From positions 1-64,000 of the forward strand of contig CAJTXZ010000001.1 of the NCBI GenBank assembly GCA_910583725.1: a stretch of 64,000 nt of DNA, written 5' to 3'. The notes beneath the pieces are model-generated. The model was not told where the DNA came from. It was given only the letters and a program-made list of their open reading frames with translations, and searched no databases. Shown here piece by piece: positions 17,566 to 25,686 of this stretch. Made by a program: the position numbers and the translations under genes. Every line of letters begins with the position of its first letter. The first letter of the stretch is position 1. Source of the stretch: an uncultured Vampirovibrio sp. GTDB lineage: Bacteria > Cyanobacteriota > Vampirovibrionia > Gastranaerophilales > Gastranaerophilaceae.

Positions 17566-17769
17566 TTACAGCTGTGCGACTCTGGGGTCAAGGGTTCTGT
17601 GCAGTGCTCCCCGGTTGGCGGCTGTGCTGGCTCTCCTGACGGCAATTGCTGGGTTAGAGCAGTATGGGCAAGGGAAGTAGGTGGTTATTATTACTTTTTT
17701 GACCTTGTTAACGGGGCTTTTAACGGTGTGTACACAGATCCTCCCGGCCGCGCCTTTTCGGTGCGCTGC
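17566..17769 (+). repeat. Cassette 22 (complete, last)
   Basis: Open from LQLCDSGVKGSVQC through CWVRAVWAREVGG, YYFFDLVNG to RAFSVRC, then in frame into a tail of repeats. It is the last full unit before the array edge. Confidence 0.85.
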
Positions 17770-17920
17770 TTGCTCCTCGCCCTAGACGGGTACAGTGGCA
17801 AGGCCACTTTTCACCCTCGGCTGCGGTGCGCTGCTTGCTCCTCGCGTTTAACGGGCACGCATTCTTGCTCTTTGCAAGCCTGCTTTCGCCCTCAGCTGCG
17901 GTGCGCTGCTTGCTCCTCGC
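17760..17920 (+). repeat. Triple 21-base tail repeat
   Basis: GGTGCGCTGCTTGCTCCTCG plus C occurs at 17760-17780, 17825-17845 and 17900-17920, at spacings of 65 and 75 bases. The first overlaps the SVRC end of cassette 22. The others are end pieces without cassettes. The stretch to 18143 holds no gene. Confidence 0.8.
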
Positions 17921-18163
17921 GGATTTGTATGTATTTGGCGGGCACGGCTTAGAGCCCTCTTTTCTGTCGCTACACGTGTCATCTAGTCACTTTTGCTCGG
18001 CAGAGTGGGGCGCTGCTTTGTTACTTGCCGTGGGTTTATAGGCTGTTGCACGGCACATTCTCCCGATTGGCGGTAGTTTTAGTGTCAGCGCGCTCTGTTA
18101 TGCCTTTAGGCGCAGCGTTTCCACGCTGTGTCTTTATAGATTTTAAAAAAATAAAATTAAAAG

Positions 18164-19309
18164 CTATTCATCCAGCTTATGAAAATACATATAGCCTTCT
18201 TTAAATGCTTTGACTACAAGCTTTGAATACCTTTTTGAGGTTGCCCAATAAGAGGTATGCGCCAAAAGGAATGTTCTTCTGCTTGATGTATCAGATTTGT
18301 CATAGAAAAATCCTTTTTGGGGGCTGATATTAAGCCCTGTTTTTTCTTCAACCTCTTCTATTGTTACATTTTTGGTCGTTGGAAATCCTAACGGATCATC
18401 AGAATAATTAACGGTCAGCCAAAACATATCATTTTCAACAACGTATTTATAGGTTAGGGCGCCAAGTTCTGTCAGTCTGTATTTTGGGTCATTAAATTCT
18501 GAATAAAAAAGAACAATGGGGCTTGCATAATTAATTACGCCCGCAACAGAATCATTTGGAGCGCAATATTCTTTGGTGTAATTATTTAATTGTTCCGTGC
18601 CTTTTTTAAATATGTCAGGATTTGGATTTACAACAAGACCGCCTAAAATATCATATGTTAAAAGTGAAGCTCTAAATAAGGCGTCAAGACAGGTGGGCTC
18701 TATATTTTTAGATTTTATAAAATCAATTTCGGCATTTTTGCCCGAGAGCGTTTGAAGTTCATCAAAATTTATAACAGGCAGTTTAATAAGATAATACTGC
18801 TGGGTAACAAAAGTGCCTGCACTATACCCAAGAAGCACTGTTTTATTGCCCTTTTTATATTCCTCTAAGACTTTAGAATGAAGCATATTTAAAAGCGGAT
18901 ACATGGATGGAAATTTTGAAATCCATATTGCATCATGTAGGCATTTAGCTATATATTGTCTTACAAACTGCGCAGCCTTTGGGCTTTTAAATTTCAGCCA
19001 GTCTAAATCTTCATTCAGAGCTTTGATTTCGCTTTTGCTTAAATCGCCCCAGTAAAGTATTTCAGGAGTGTTTTTTATTGTATATTTACCGTTATCCAGA
19101 AGTTTAACCTTTGCAAACTCATCCTCCTCAAAATTTTTCTTTAAATAAGGATGAAATTTTTTTATGCCATCATAAAACCACTCTTTTGCCTTTTCATCAT
19201 TATTATTTGAACCGTTAAGATAAATAAATGTAATTTCATCTTGCGCAAAAACACTTAAATTTGCAAAACTTAACAATAAAAATACGCAAACAATTTTTAA
19301 AATTTTCAT
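18164..19309 (-). CDS. Secreted alpha/beta-hydrolase-like protein
   Basis: A 381-residue protein with a signal peptide (about 1-22, cleavage after VFA). Mid-chain it has VLLGYSAGTF, where GYSAG fits the G-x-S-x-G nucleophile elbow of esterases and lipases. Later Asp residues (SDDPLGFP) and AHTSYW near the C terminus could complete a Ser-Asp-His triad. The substrate is unknown. It ends just past the right edge of the cassette array and has normal AT-rich codon use, so it is likely resident chromosome. Confidence 0.6.
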   Translation of the reverse strand: MKILKIVCVFLLLSFANLSVFAQDEITFIYLNGSNNNDEKAKEWFYDGIKKFHPYLKKNFEEDEFAKVKLLDNGKYTIKNTPEILYWGDLSKSEIKALNEDLDWLKFKSPKAAQFVRQYIAKCLHDAIWISKFPSMYPLLNMLHSKVLEEYKKGNKTVLLGYSAGTFVTQQYYLIKLPVINFDELQTLSGKNAEIDFIKSKNIEPTCLDALFRASLLTYDILGGLVVNPNPDIFKKGTEQLNNYTKEYCAPNDSVAGVINYASPIVLFYSEFNDPKYRLTELGALTYKYVVENDMFWLTVNYSDDPLGFPTTKNVTIEEVEEKTGLNISPQKGFFYDKSDTSSRRTFLLAHTSYWATSKRYSKLVVKAFKEGYMYFHKLDE

Positions 19310-19650
19310 TTTTTAAGTCCTAAAGAATAAGATATTATAAAGAAATTTTATACGAAAACAGGAAAAAGAGAAAGCTACATTAAAATAAAAGCCCTACACA
19401 GGTAAATTTTGTTACCCTGCCAAATAAAGCAAGGTGGGTGAGTGCCTCGATAAATCCGTTTCCTTAAAAAAGCAATGCTTTCAAGGTATACTTCAATTAT
19501 CTTTTAATAAAGAGCTTACTCTCCCTTTTTGTAAAAATGTAGGAACAAAATTACAACCCGCATAGAGCAATTTTATTGTAGCATATTATTTAAATTGAGG
19601 CATTATTCTTCCAGGCTATAAAAATTAATCTAAACAATTTCAAAAAATAA
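19310..19650. other. Intergenic region
   Basis: No gene seen in about 340 bases. The middle (about 19390-19480) is less AT-rich, containing AGCAAGGTGGGTGAGTGCC, and might be a structured RNA, but it fits no RNA family I can name. Confidence 0.35.
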
Positions 19651-19878
19651 TTATGATGACAGATTATTAAATTCAGAAAAGGTTATAAATTTTATTAAGC
19701 AGATTGCAAGTGTGTAAAAACTCTTAATCACTATATTTTTTGTTCTTTTTCTATAAAAATAAAGCTTGTTTTGAATCTCTAAAAGTTCGACCTGCTTTGT
19801 TGAAAGCTTATCAAGGTCTATATTTTTGAGACCAGAATGTTCATACAGAAGATTTGCTCCTGTCTGTGTAATTTCCAT
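19651..19878 (-). CDS. Small protein, unknown function
   Basis: The frame extends to 19947, but the ATG at 19878 has GAGGA eight bases upstream, so a 75-residue product beginning MEITQTGANLL is preferred. It has a charged helical middle (DKLSTKQVELLEIQNKL) and a weakly hydrophobic C-terminal stretch (TLAICLIKFITF) that could touch the membrane. No family recognised. Confidence 0.5.
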   Translation of the reverse strand: MEITQTGANLLYEHSGLKNIDLDKLSTKQVELLEIQNKLYFYRKRTKNIVIKSFYTLAICLIKFITFSEFNNLSS

Positions 19879-20154
19879 AACATATTCCTCTTTCAAAGGT
19901 GACTTATTAACAGCATATACTAAAATTATTTTTTGGATATTACCCAATCAGGTAATATGAAAATCATCAAATGTTTATAAAGAAGGTATAAAGAATTTAG
20001 AGAATAACTTGATTTTTTTTATTTTTTTTATATTATTACATATGTAATATTTAAATTCACAATCTGTTTACTAGCAAATTTTTATATTTACGTGGTTTAT
20101 AGAATTTGTGGTGGAAGATACACTTTTTAAAACATACTTGTGGACGGAAGCTTT

Positions 20155-22047
20155 ATGACAACACTCTCAGCACTTAATGGTTTTGAAACGGCAAAAAATG
20201 CTCGTTATACAAAAAATGCACAGAATAACAGCAATTCTGCTATAAAAAATACTCAAAACAGTGCTCAGAATAATCCATTTAATAATACATACGGCAGCCT
20301 TAAACAAAATTCCCAGCAAAATTTGTCTTTTGGCAGTGGGCTTGATTTGGCTGTTAAAACATTAAAAATGTTTAATGACAAGCCTATGATAGGCGTTGCA
20401 GCAAAAGATACCTGCATTACCAATGTGCCAAGAGGGGTTTCAGATGCAAGGGCACTTGGCGCTGCGGCAGGGTGCGAAACAACACTAAGAGAATTTTCGG
20501 GACTTATTGTAAACTGCCTGTTGCCAAGCTTTTTTGCTCTTGGTGCGGCAAAACTTGTTAACGGCCATTATATGAAAGATTTTAAGGGCGTCAATATGTC
20601 CTCTTCCTGGGCAGGCTCTGAAACCATTGACACCTTAACAAACATATACAAAAGCTCAATAAATAATAACATCACGCCCAAAGAAGAGGTTGAGACATTT
20701 GTAAAGCAAACTCTCGGTAATCTTGAAGGGTTAAAAGAAAAAACCTGGATAGATTATGGTGCAGCACTAGAAACAGACAATGGCAAAAAGGCTGTAGAAT
20801 TGCTTTCAGATGCCATATCTAACACAAATATGGGCAAAAAGGATACAAAAAAAAGTATAAAACAGGCCCTTGAAATGTTAGCAGGAGAAACTGAAGCCAT
20901 TGAAACAATAAGATTTAAGGATGCAAATAAAAACTTTGGCTCAAACCTTGCCGACCTGTTAAGAGACCAGGTAGATTTAGGTCGTAAGTTTACACAAGAT
21001 TCAGTTAAAAGCAATCTTGACAAATTTGCAACAGCCGCAAAAAAGATGGTTAACACTAAAAGTATTATGGGACTTAGTGTTGTCATTCCTCTTGCGATGT
21101 CAATGCACTTTATAAACAGAGGGATAACAAGGTTGAGATACAAAAAAACAGGTGCCCCTATTTATAAAGATTTTGAAAGCGAAGACAGGACATTGACGCC
21201 CGAAGAGCAAAAAAAACTAAACAGAAAAAAACCGTTTTGTGTTGCCACAATGGTTGGCTTGGCACTTTTATCAATGATGAAAAAGCCATCCATGGAAATG
21301 TTTCAATTCAGAGGAATGTTCCCAACGCTTGATCAGTGCAGATGGATTGCTACTGCAACATTCAGTTCAAGAATGATTGGCTCCGAAGATTCAAATGAAC
21401 TTGACAGTGATTTAAGACGCGATATGGCTTCTTTTGCAGGACTTTATTTCCTTGGAGATTACGCTTCAAAGGGTGTTGCAACATATATTGAAAAAACAAC
21501 AGGCACAAAGCTTTTAAACCACATTAAAGAAGCACCTAAGGATGCAGGGGTATTAAAGAAATTTGGCAACTGGGTAAAAAATACAAGGGTTAAATCATTC
21601 GGCGAAGTTGCAAAAAGCGCCGGTGCTACAAAATACAGAGCTATATGCGAGCTTGCTGATATAGCGCTTTCATTTGTAACCCTTGGAGTTTTACTTCCAA
21701 TGTATAACAGGAAAGTGACTGCAAGAAAAGATGCTGAAAGAAAAGCAAGAATGCAGGAAGAGCAAAATAAAATCAACCAAATGACAACACAAAAAGAGGC
21801 AACAGCTCCATTTGGGGTTGAGAATATGCTAATTCACCCAATGAAGGATACTGCGCTTGGCAAAAATAACAATGTAAGCATTTTAAACGGTGCAAAAGTG
21901 AAAGATTTAGAGGTTACTTCCTTTAATGTAGAAAAAAACAAGGACCAAAACTACTATAACTTTGAAATGAAAGGCAAATTCAAAGACTGGGAAGACTATG
22001 CCCAAAATAATGTATTCAGAGAAGTGGCAACAGAGTGTTTCAAATAG
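20155..22047 (+). CDS. Large membrane protein of unknown function
   Basis: About 630 residues. A GTG at 20140 is in frame, but GGAAG lies well placed before the ATG at 20155. The first 55 residues are Asn/Gln/Ser-rich without a signal peptide, ending in NLSFGSG, a word type seen in several proteins here. Hydrophobic segments follow at FSGLIVNCLLPSFFALGAA, IMGLSVVIPLAMSMHFI, CVATMVGLALLSMM and ADIALSFVTLGVLLPMY, separated by long soluble parts. The C terminus is charged. No family recognised; probably lineage-specific. Confidence 0.6.
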   Translation: MTTLSALNGFETAKNARYTKNAQNNSNSAIKNTQNSAQNNPFNNTYGSLKQNSQQNLSFGSGLDLAVKTLKMFNDKPMIGVAAKDTCITNVPRGVSDARALGAAAGCETTLREFSGLIVNCLLPSFFALGAAKLVNGHYMKDFKGVNMSSSWAGSETIDTLTNIYKSSINNNITPKEEVETFVKQTLGNLEGLKEKTWIDYGAALETDNGKKAVELLSDAISNTNMGKKDTKKSIKQALEMLAGETEAIETIRFKDANKNFGSNLADLLRDQVDLGRKFTQDSVKSNLDKFATAAKKMVNTKSIMGLSVVIPLAMSMHFINRGITRLRYKKTGAPIYKDFESEDRTLTPEEQKKLNRKKPFCVATMVGLALLSMMKKPSMEMFQFRGMFPTLDQCRWIATATFSSRMIGSEDSNELDSDLRRDMASFAGLYFLGDYASKGVATYIEKTTGTKLLNHIKEAPKDAGVLKKFGNWVKNTRVKSFGEVAKSAGATKYRAICELADIALSFVTLGVLLPMYNRKVTARKDAERKARMQEEQNKINQMTTQKEATAPFGVENMLIHPMKDTALGKNNNVSILNGAKVKDLEVTSFNVEKNKDQNYYNFEMKGKFKDWEDYAQNNVFREVATECFK

Positions 22048-22111
22048 AACAGGGCAAAATATTTTCTTAATAAAGCATTCTATGCAATATTTTAAGTACA
22101 CTATAGAATTA

Positions 22112-22143
22112 GAAAGGCTAATGATATAATCATCAGCCTTTAA
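22112..22143. terminator. Bidirectional terminator between convergent genes
   Basis: AAAGGCTAATGAT pairs with ATCATCAGCCTTT around a 3-base loop (one mismatch), between the plus-strand membrane protein and the minus-strand GT39 gene, serving either strand. Confidence 0.65.
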
Positions 22144-23636
22144 TTGTTTAATTTAATTTTATAAAGATGACCGCCCCTGCCAAGATGTATTTTGTAAAAA
22201 ACATTTTGATTATTAAGCCAGTCTATTACTTTATTTTCCGGTGGTTTTTGATAAGGAAGATAAACCCAATAAAACCGGTCTGATTCTAACAATTTTACTT
22301 CTTTATTTAAATCTGAAGCATAAAAATCAACGTAGAGAATATTTTCGCTAGCCGGGTTAAACTTAAAATAATTTGAATAATAAATAAATAATGTTTCATT
22401 CACATATGGCAGCGCTATAATATCTTCTTTCTTATAATTATCTTTAAGAATTTGTGTTATTTCTTTTGCCTGGCTTATCTGCGTCAGGTGATTTAATCTG
22501 TTTTTACAAAATACCTTTGCCAAAAAGAGAATTGTAAACAAAAGCGTGATAGTTACTAAAATAGAAGAAAAAAATTTATGCATACGGACATTTTGAATTT
22601 TGATATCAAAACAAGCAGCCATATAAATAAAAGCAAAGGGATACAGATAGATAATCATTCTGCCAACAAACGGATATAAGTGCAGACTGCTTGCCAAAAG
22701 GGCACAAACAACGGAACACACAAGGATATTATTTATTGTGGTTTTTCTAATTAATAATATAAAAAAACCTATAATAGAAAGCGGGCACAAAAATATCAGA
22801 TATTTTGCCCCAATCAAAAAGAAGGAGAGATTGCCTTTTATAAACCTGTCTAAATTTGTTAATGTAAAGAATCCGGGTTCATTTGTGCTCCAGTAATTAT
22901 CCATAAACCTTGAAAGCTCTAACGGCATTGAAAATTTATAAAGCAATATAAAGCATAACGGTATAATTAGGAGCAAACAATTTTTTACATTCTTAACATT
23001 GAGCAAAACAGAATATAGTATAAACCCCGATAGTATGAAAATTGCAGGCTGGGATAAAAAGAATAAGAATGTAAATGCCAGGCTGTATTTAATTCCAATT
23101 TTAAGATTTATTTTATTTGGATTACGGTTCGATATCCACATAAGGATGATGGCAAATACAAGAACATCAGCACTATATTGTTTAACCTCAGTAGTGTATT
23201 GTAAAAGAATAAAGTTTACTGCAAATAAAAAATTGGCAAAAATTATTGCAGGTTTAGAATTTAAAAATTTTTTAGATAATGAATAAAAGACAGGAGGCGA
23301 AAAAACAGATATTAAAAAAGGAAATAGACGAAAAACCCAATCTTGCTTGCCAAAAATTAAGGTTAAAAATTTTATTGGCAATAAAAACAAAGGAGGCGAC
23401 ATCTGCCCGAACTGCAATGGTTTAAACACCCATAGCATTCCTTTGTGTATAAAAAAATTAGAAGCAAGGGCAGCTTCATCACTCCACAACTGCCTGTTTA
23501 TTAAAAAAACTTCAAGTCTTGAAAATATACCGACAGTAAGGATAAATATTATTATCATAAAATAGCCGTATTTTTTAATAAAATTTAATCCATCCGATAA
23601 ATTTTTCATACCTGAATTTATATTGCTCCGTATCAC
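22140..23636 (-). CDS. GT39/ArnT-type membrane glycosyltransferase (second of pair)
   Basis: A 498-residue integral membrane protein with about ten hydrophobic segments. After the first segment lies RQLWSDEAALASNF, equivalent to the acidic loop of PMT/ArnT-type transferases, then PPLFLLPIKF. These enzymes transfer sugars from polyprenyl-phosphate donors on the outer face of the membrane. It is a tandem paralogue of the gene at 23672-25210 (shared WVFKPL, PPLFL, FRLFPF, and a QYSADVLVF/QYGCDSLIF block), about 35 bases downstream of it. Confidence 0.8.
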   Translation of the reverse strand: MIRSNINSGMKNLSDGLNFIKKYGYFMIIIFILTVGIFSRLEVFLINRQLWSDEAALASNFFIHKGMLWVFKPLQFGQMSPPLFLLPIKFLTLIFGKQDWVFRLFPFLISVFSPPVFYSLSKKFLNSKPAIIFANFLFAVNFILLQYTTEVKQYSADVLVFAIILMWISNRNPNKINLKIGIKYSLAFTFLFFLSQPAIFILSGFILYSVLLNVKNVKNCLLLIIPLCFILLYKFSMPLELSRFMDNYWSTNEPGFFTLTNLDRFIKGNLSFFLIGAKYLIFLCPLSIIGFFILLIRKTTINNILVCSVVCALLASSLHLYPFVGRMIIYLYPFAFIYMAACFDIKIQNVRMHKFFSSILVTITLLFTILFLAKVFCKNRLNHLTQISQAKEITQILKDNYKKEDIIALPYVNETLFIYYSNYFKFNPASENILYVDFYASDLNKEVKLLESDRFYWVYLPYQKPPENKVIDWLNNQNVFYKIHLGRGGHLYKIKLNN

Positions 23637-23671
23637 TTATATATAAAGTATACAGGAAAAACAAAGTATGT

Positions 23672-25210
23672 TTATTTTTTCAGCTTAACACAATATAGAT
23701 AGGTTCTTGTAGATGGGGCTATTTTATAATCAATTTTAACATTTTTATTAATCCAATTCTTAATATCATCACTAAGTTGGGTTTTATCAAGAAAATATCC
23801 TGCAATCCAAATATGTTTTCCATTCAAGCTTTTATTTGTTTTTATTAATGAAACGTCTTTTGTGAACTTACTAAAATCAAGCGTATTTATATTAAATATT
23901 TTAGAGTCATCAATTTTAAGACCATACTCAAAAGAATAATACTCAAACAAACTTTTAGACAAGGAGGGCAAAAGTATAATGTCAGTTTTTGGGTTAAAAT
24001 TTTGTTTTAAGATTATTGTAATTTCTCTTGCCTGGCTCATGTTTTGCAAAATATTTATTCTGTTTTTGCAAATAATTTTGCTTTGAAATAAGAAGAGCAC
24101 AAAAAATGCAGTGAATAAAAGAAGTATTTTTAAAATTCTATTTATTTTTTCATCTTGAAGATTAAAATCAAAACATTTTGCTATTGCAACAAAATATATC
24201 GGGAAAAGAAAAAGAACCATCTTTGATGTGAAAGGATAAAAATGAAGAGCACTCGCGATTATTGCACCCAAAAATGCAAAGAAAAACACTCTGTTTATTG
24301 TTTTATTTTGCATAAAAATAATACAAAGGCCAATTAAGGCAAAAGGCAATAACAATGCCATATAGCTGCTTCCCTGTAAAAAGAATTCATAATTTCCCCT
24401 TAAAAATTCCGACAGATTATTAAAAGAAACAAACCCAACTTCATTACTCCAAAAATAATCCATAAAATCTCTTAAATATTTCGGCATTGAAAACTTATAT
24501 ATAAAAGCACAAATAAGAGGAACGACAGGGATTAAATAAATTTTATAATTCTTAAAATTCTTTAAAATATTCACTGCCACAAAGCCAAAAAGGGCAAAAA
24601 TAACAGGTTGGGACAGGAAGAATAAAATAGTAAAGACTACACTGTATTTTAGAACTTTTTTAAGGGTTAACCTATCTGTGTCAATATTACATATCCACAT
24701 TAAAACAAGCATAAATATTAAAGAATCACAGCCATACTGCTTAAATTCAGAAGAAAATCTAATCATCTGAAAACTTATTGCAAACAAAACATTTGCAATA
24801 ATTGTACTGTGTTTTGTTTTTAAAAATTTTTTTGAGAATTTATAGAAGGCAAAAATACCAGCAATTGAAGCAATAAAAGGAAAAAGCCTAAACGCATATT
24901 CACTTGTACCAAACAAAACGGTAAAAAATTTGACGATGGCTAAAAATAAAGGGGGTGCTATCTGAAGATTATCTAAAGGCTTAAACACCCAAAGAATGCC
25001 AGAGCTTTTAATAAAATTCATCGCAAGCTGCGCTTCATCAAACCAAAACTGTCTGTTTATGGCATACGCTTCTATTCTGTATGAAACAGAAAGGGCAAGT
25101 GCGCTGCAAATTAAAATATAATACCAGTGTTCTTTTAAAAAAATTAGAATATTACTTATGGATTTTTGAATTTTTACTTTTTGCATGAGTTTTTGAAAGA
25201 ACGAGCTCAT
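23672..25210 (-). CDS. GT39/ArnT-type membrane glycosyltransferase (first of pair)
   Basis: A 512-residue membrane protein with the same plan as its neighbour: first hydrophobic segment, RQFWFDEAQLAMNF acidic loop, WVFKPL, PPLFLAIVKFF, FRLFPF, then about nine more membrane segments and a soluble C-terminal part. Expected to use a lipid-linked sugar donor. It starts only eight bases after the stop of atpC, so the pair seems to be transcribed from the ATP synthase promoter, an unusual neighbour. Confidence 0.82.
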   Translation of the reverse strand: MSSFFQKLMQKVKIQKSISNILIFLKEHWYYILICSALALSVSYRIEAYAINRQFWFDEAQLAMNFIKSSGILWVFKPLDNLQIAPPLFLAIVKFFTVLFGTSEYAFRLFPFIASIAGIFAFYKFSKKFLKTKHSTIIANVLFAISFQMIRFSSEFKQYGCDSLIFMLVLMWICNIDTDRLTLKKVLKYSVVFTILFFLSQPVIFALFGFVAVNILKNFKNYKIYLIPVVPLICAFIYKFSMPKYLRDFMDYFWSNEVGFVSFNNLSEFLRGNYEFFLQGSSYMALLLPFALIGLCIIFMQNKTINRVFFFAFLGAIIASALHFYPFTSKMVLFLFPIYFVAIAKCFDFNLQDEKINRILKILLLFTAFFVLFLFQSKIICKNRINILQNMSQAREITIILKQNFNPKTDIILLPSLSKSLFEYYSFEYGLKIDDSKIFNINTLDFSKFTKDVSLIKTNKSLNGKHIWIAGYFLDKTQLSDDIKNWINKNVKIDYKIAPSTRTYLYCVKLKK

Positions 25211-25218
25211 TTAAGCTT

Positions 25219-25632
25219 TTATCTTCCTCTGCTTGCAGCAGTGATTCTTGCAATTGCTTTTGCTAAGGCAAATTGCGCCCTTAAAATTTCAACTTTGTCG
25301 CTATGGGCTTCAAGGCGCGCTTTTGCTCTTTCGTATGCTTCTTTTGCCCTTGCTTCATCAATGTCATCACCTAATTCAGCCAGGTCTGTTAAAATTACGG
25401 CTTTATTTTCGCTGAATTGCAAAATGCCGCCCATTGTTGTAATAAAAACAGGCTCCCTGCCTTTTTGAACAGCCTTTGTAACCCCAACCTTAAGCGCACA
25501 AATTAAAGGTGTATGGTTTGGCAAAATTCCCATAGCGCCATCTTCAGCATTGGTGTAAAAAGCGTCTACATCGTTTTCAAACACCACTTTTTGCTGGGTT
25601 ATTATCTTTAAATTTATCTTATCATTTGTCAA
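25219..25632 (-). CDS. atpC: ATP synthase epsilon subunit
   Basis: A 137-residue F1 epsilon subunit, which couples rotation in the central stalk and can inhibit hydrolysis. Visible family features are the N-terminal beta-sandwich (INLKIITQQKVVFENDVDAF, GILPNHTPL) and the C-terminal helical hairpin with DEARAKEAYERAKARLE. It follows atpD by about 50 bases. No other ATP synthase genes are here, as in cyanobacteria where beta and epsilon form their own pair. Confidence 0.95.
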   Translation of the reverse strand: MTNDKINLKIITQQKVVFENDVDAFYTNAEDGAMGILPNHTPLICALKVGVTKAVQKGREPVFITTMGGILQFSENKAVILTDLAELGDDIDEARAKEAYERAKARLEAHSDKVEILRAQFALAKAIARITAASRGR

Positions 25633-25686
25633 AATATATTGCCCTTAGCCATTCTATCAACCGGTTTTTAGGATTGATACCTTAAA

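Larger units (their letters stand above)
9478..18143 (+). repeat. Array of 22 silent coding cassettes for a surface-protein C-terminal domain
   Basis: All cassettes lie on the plus strand. A complete cassette is about 200-240 bases, opens with TTACAGCTGTGCGAC (LQLCD) and closes with GCCTTTTCGGTGCGC (AFSVR, often then C). Between these lie GSVQC, a GGCAG-like Cys, a C[WY] and a VWSG/IWG-like Trp block, then YY and G residues. The tail W...YY...G...FSVRC resembles the C-terminal end of FISUMP/DUF1566-type lectin-like domains. Spacers of about 40-600 bases hold repeated leader pieces but no start signals. One 60-base line (16321) is 39/60 G+C, against 19/60 in a flanking line (18481). The right edge breaks off inside a leader repeat at about 18143. 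An expressed copy is not in the window. Confidence 0.9.

Noticed and set aside
9478..18143. Multi-exon eukaryote-like gene: units sit between ACAG and GTGCGC, so AG...GT borders with symmetric phase appear.
   Set aside because: The conserved bases on both sides also encode LQ and VRC, and FSVRC is a known end of bacterial lectin-like domains. There are no other splice signals and the flanks are bacterial.
9478..18143. CRISPR array.
   Set aside because: Units are long, unequal and coding, with no short fixed repeat and no cas genes in the window.
9478..18143. Integron gene cassettes.
   Set aside because: No integrase, no attC-like hairpins at unit ends, and cassettes lack starts.
9478..18143. 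Diversity-generating retroelement with template and variable repeats.
   Set aside because: No reverse transcriptase is present and the differences between cassettes are not confined to A positions. A DGR elsewhere cannot be excluded.
19390..19480. A structured RNA (6S, SRP or riboswitch-like) in the less AT-rich intergenic part.
   Set aside because: No match to the signature of a family I can name; kept only as an intergenic note.
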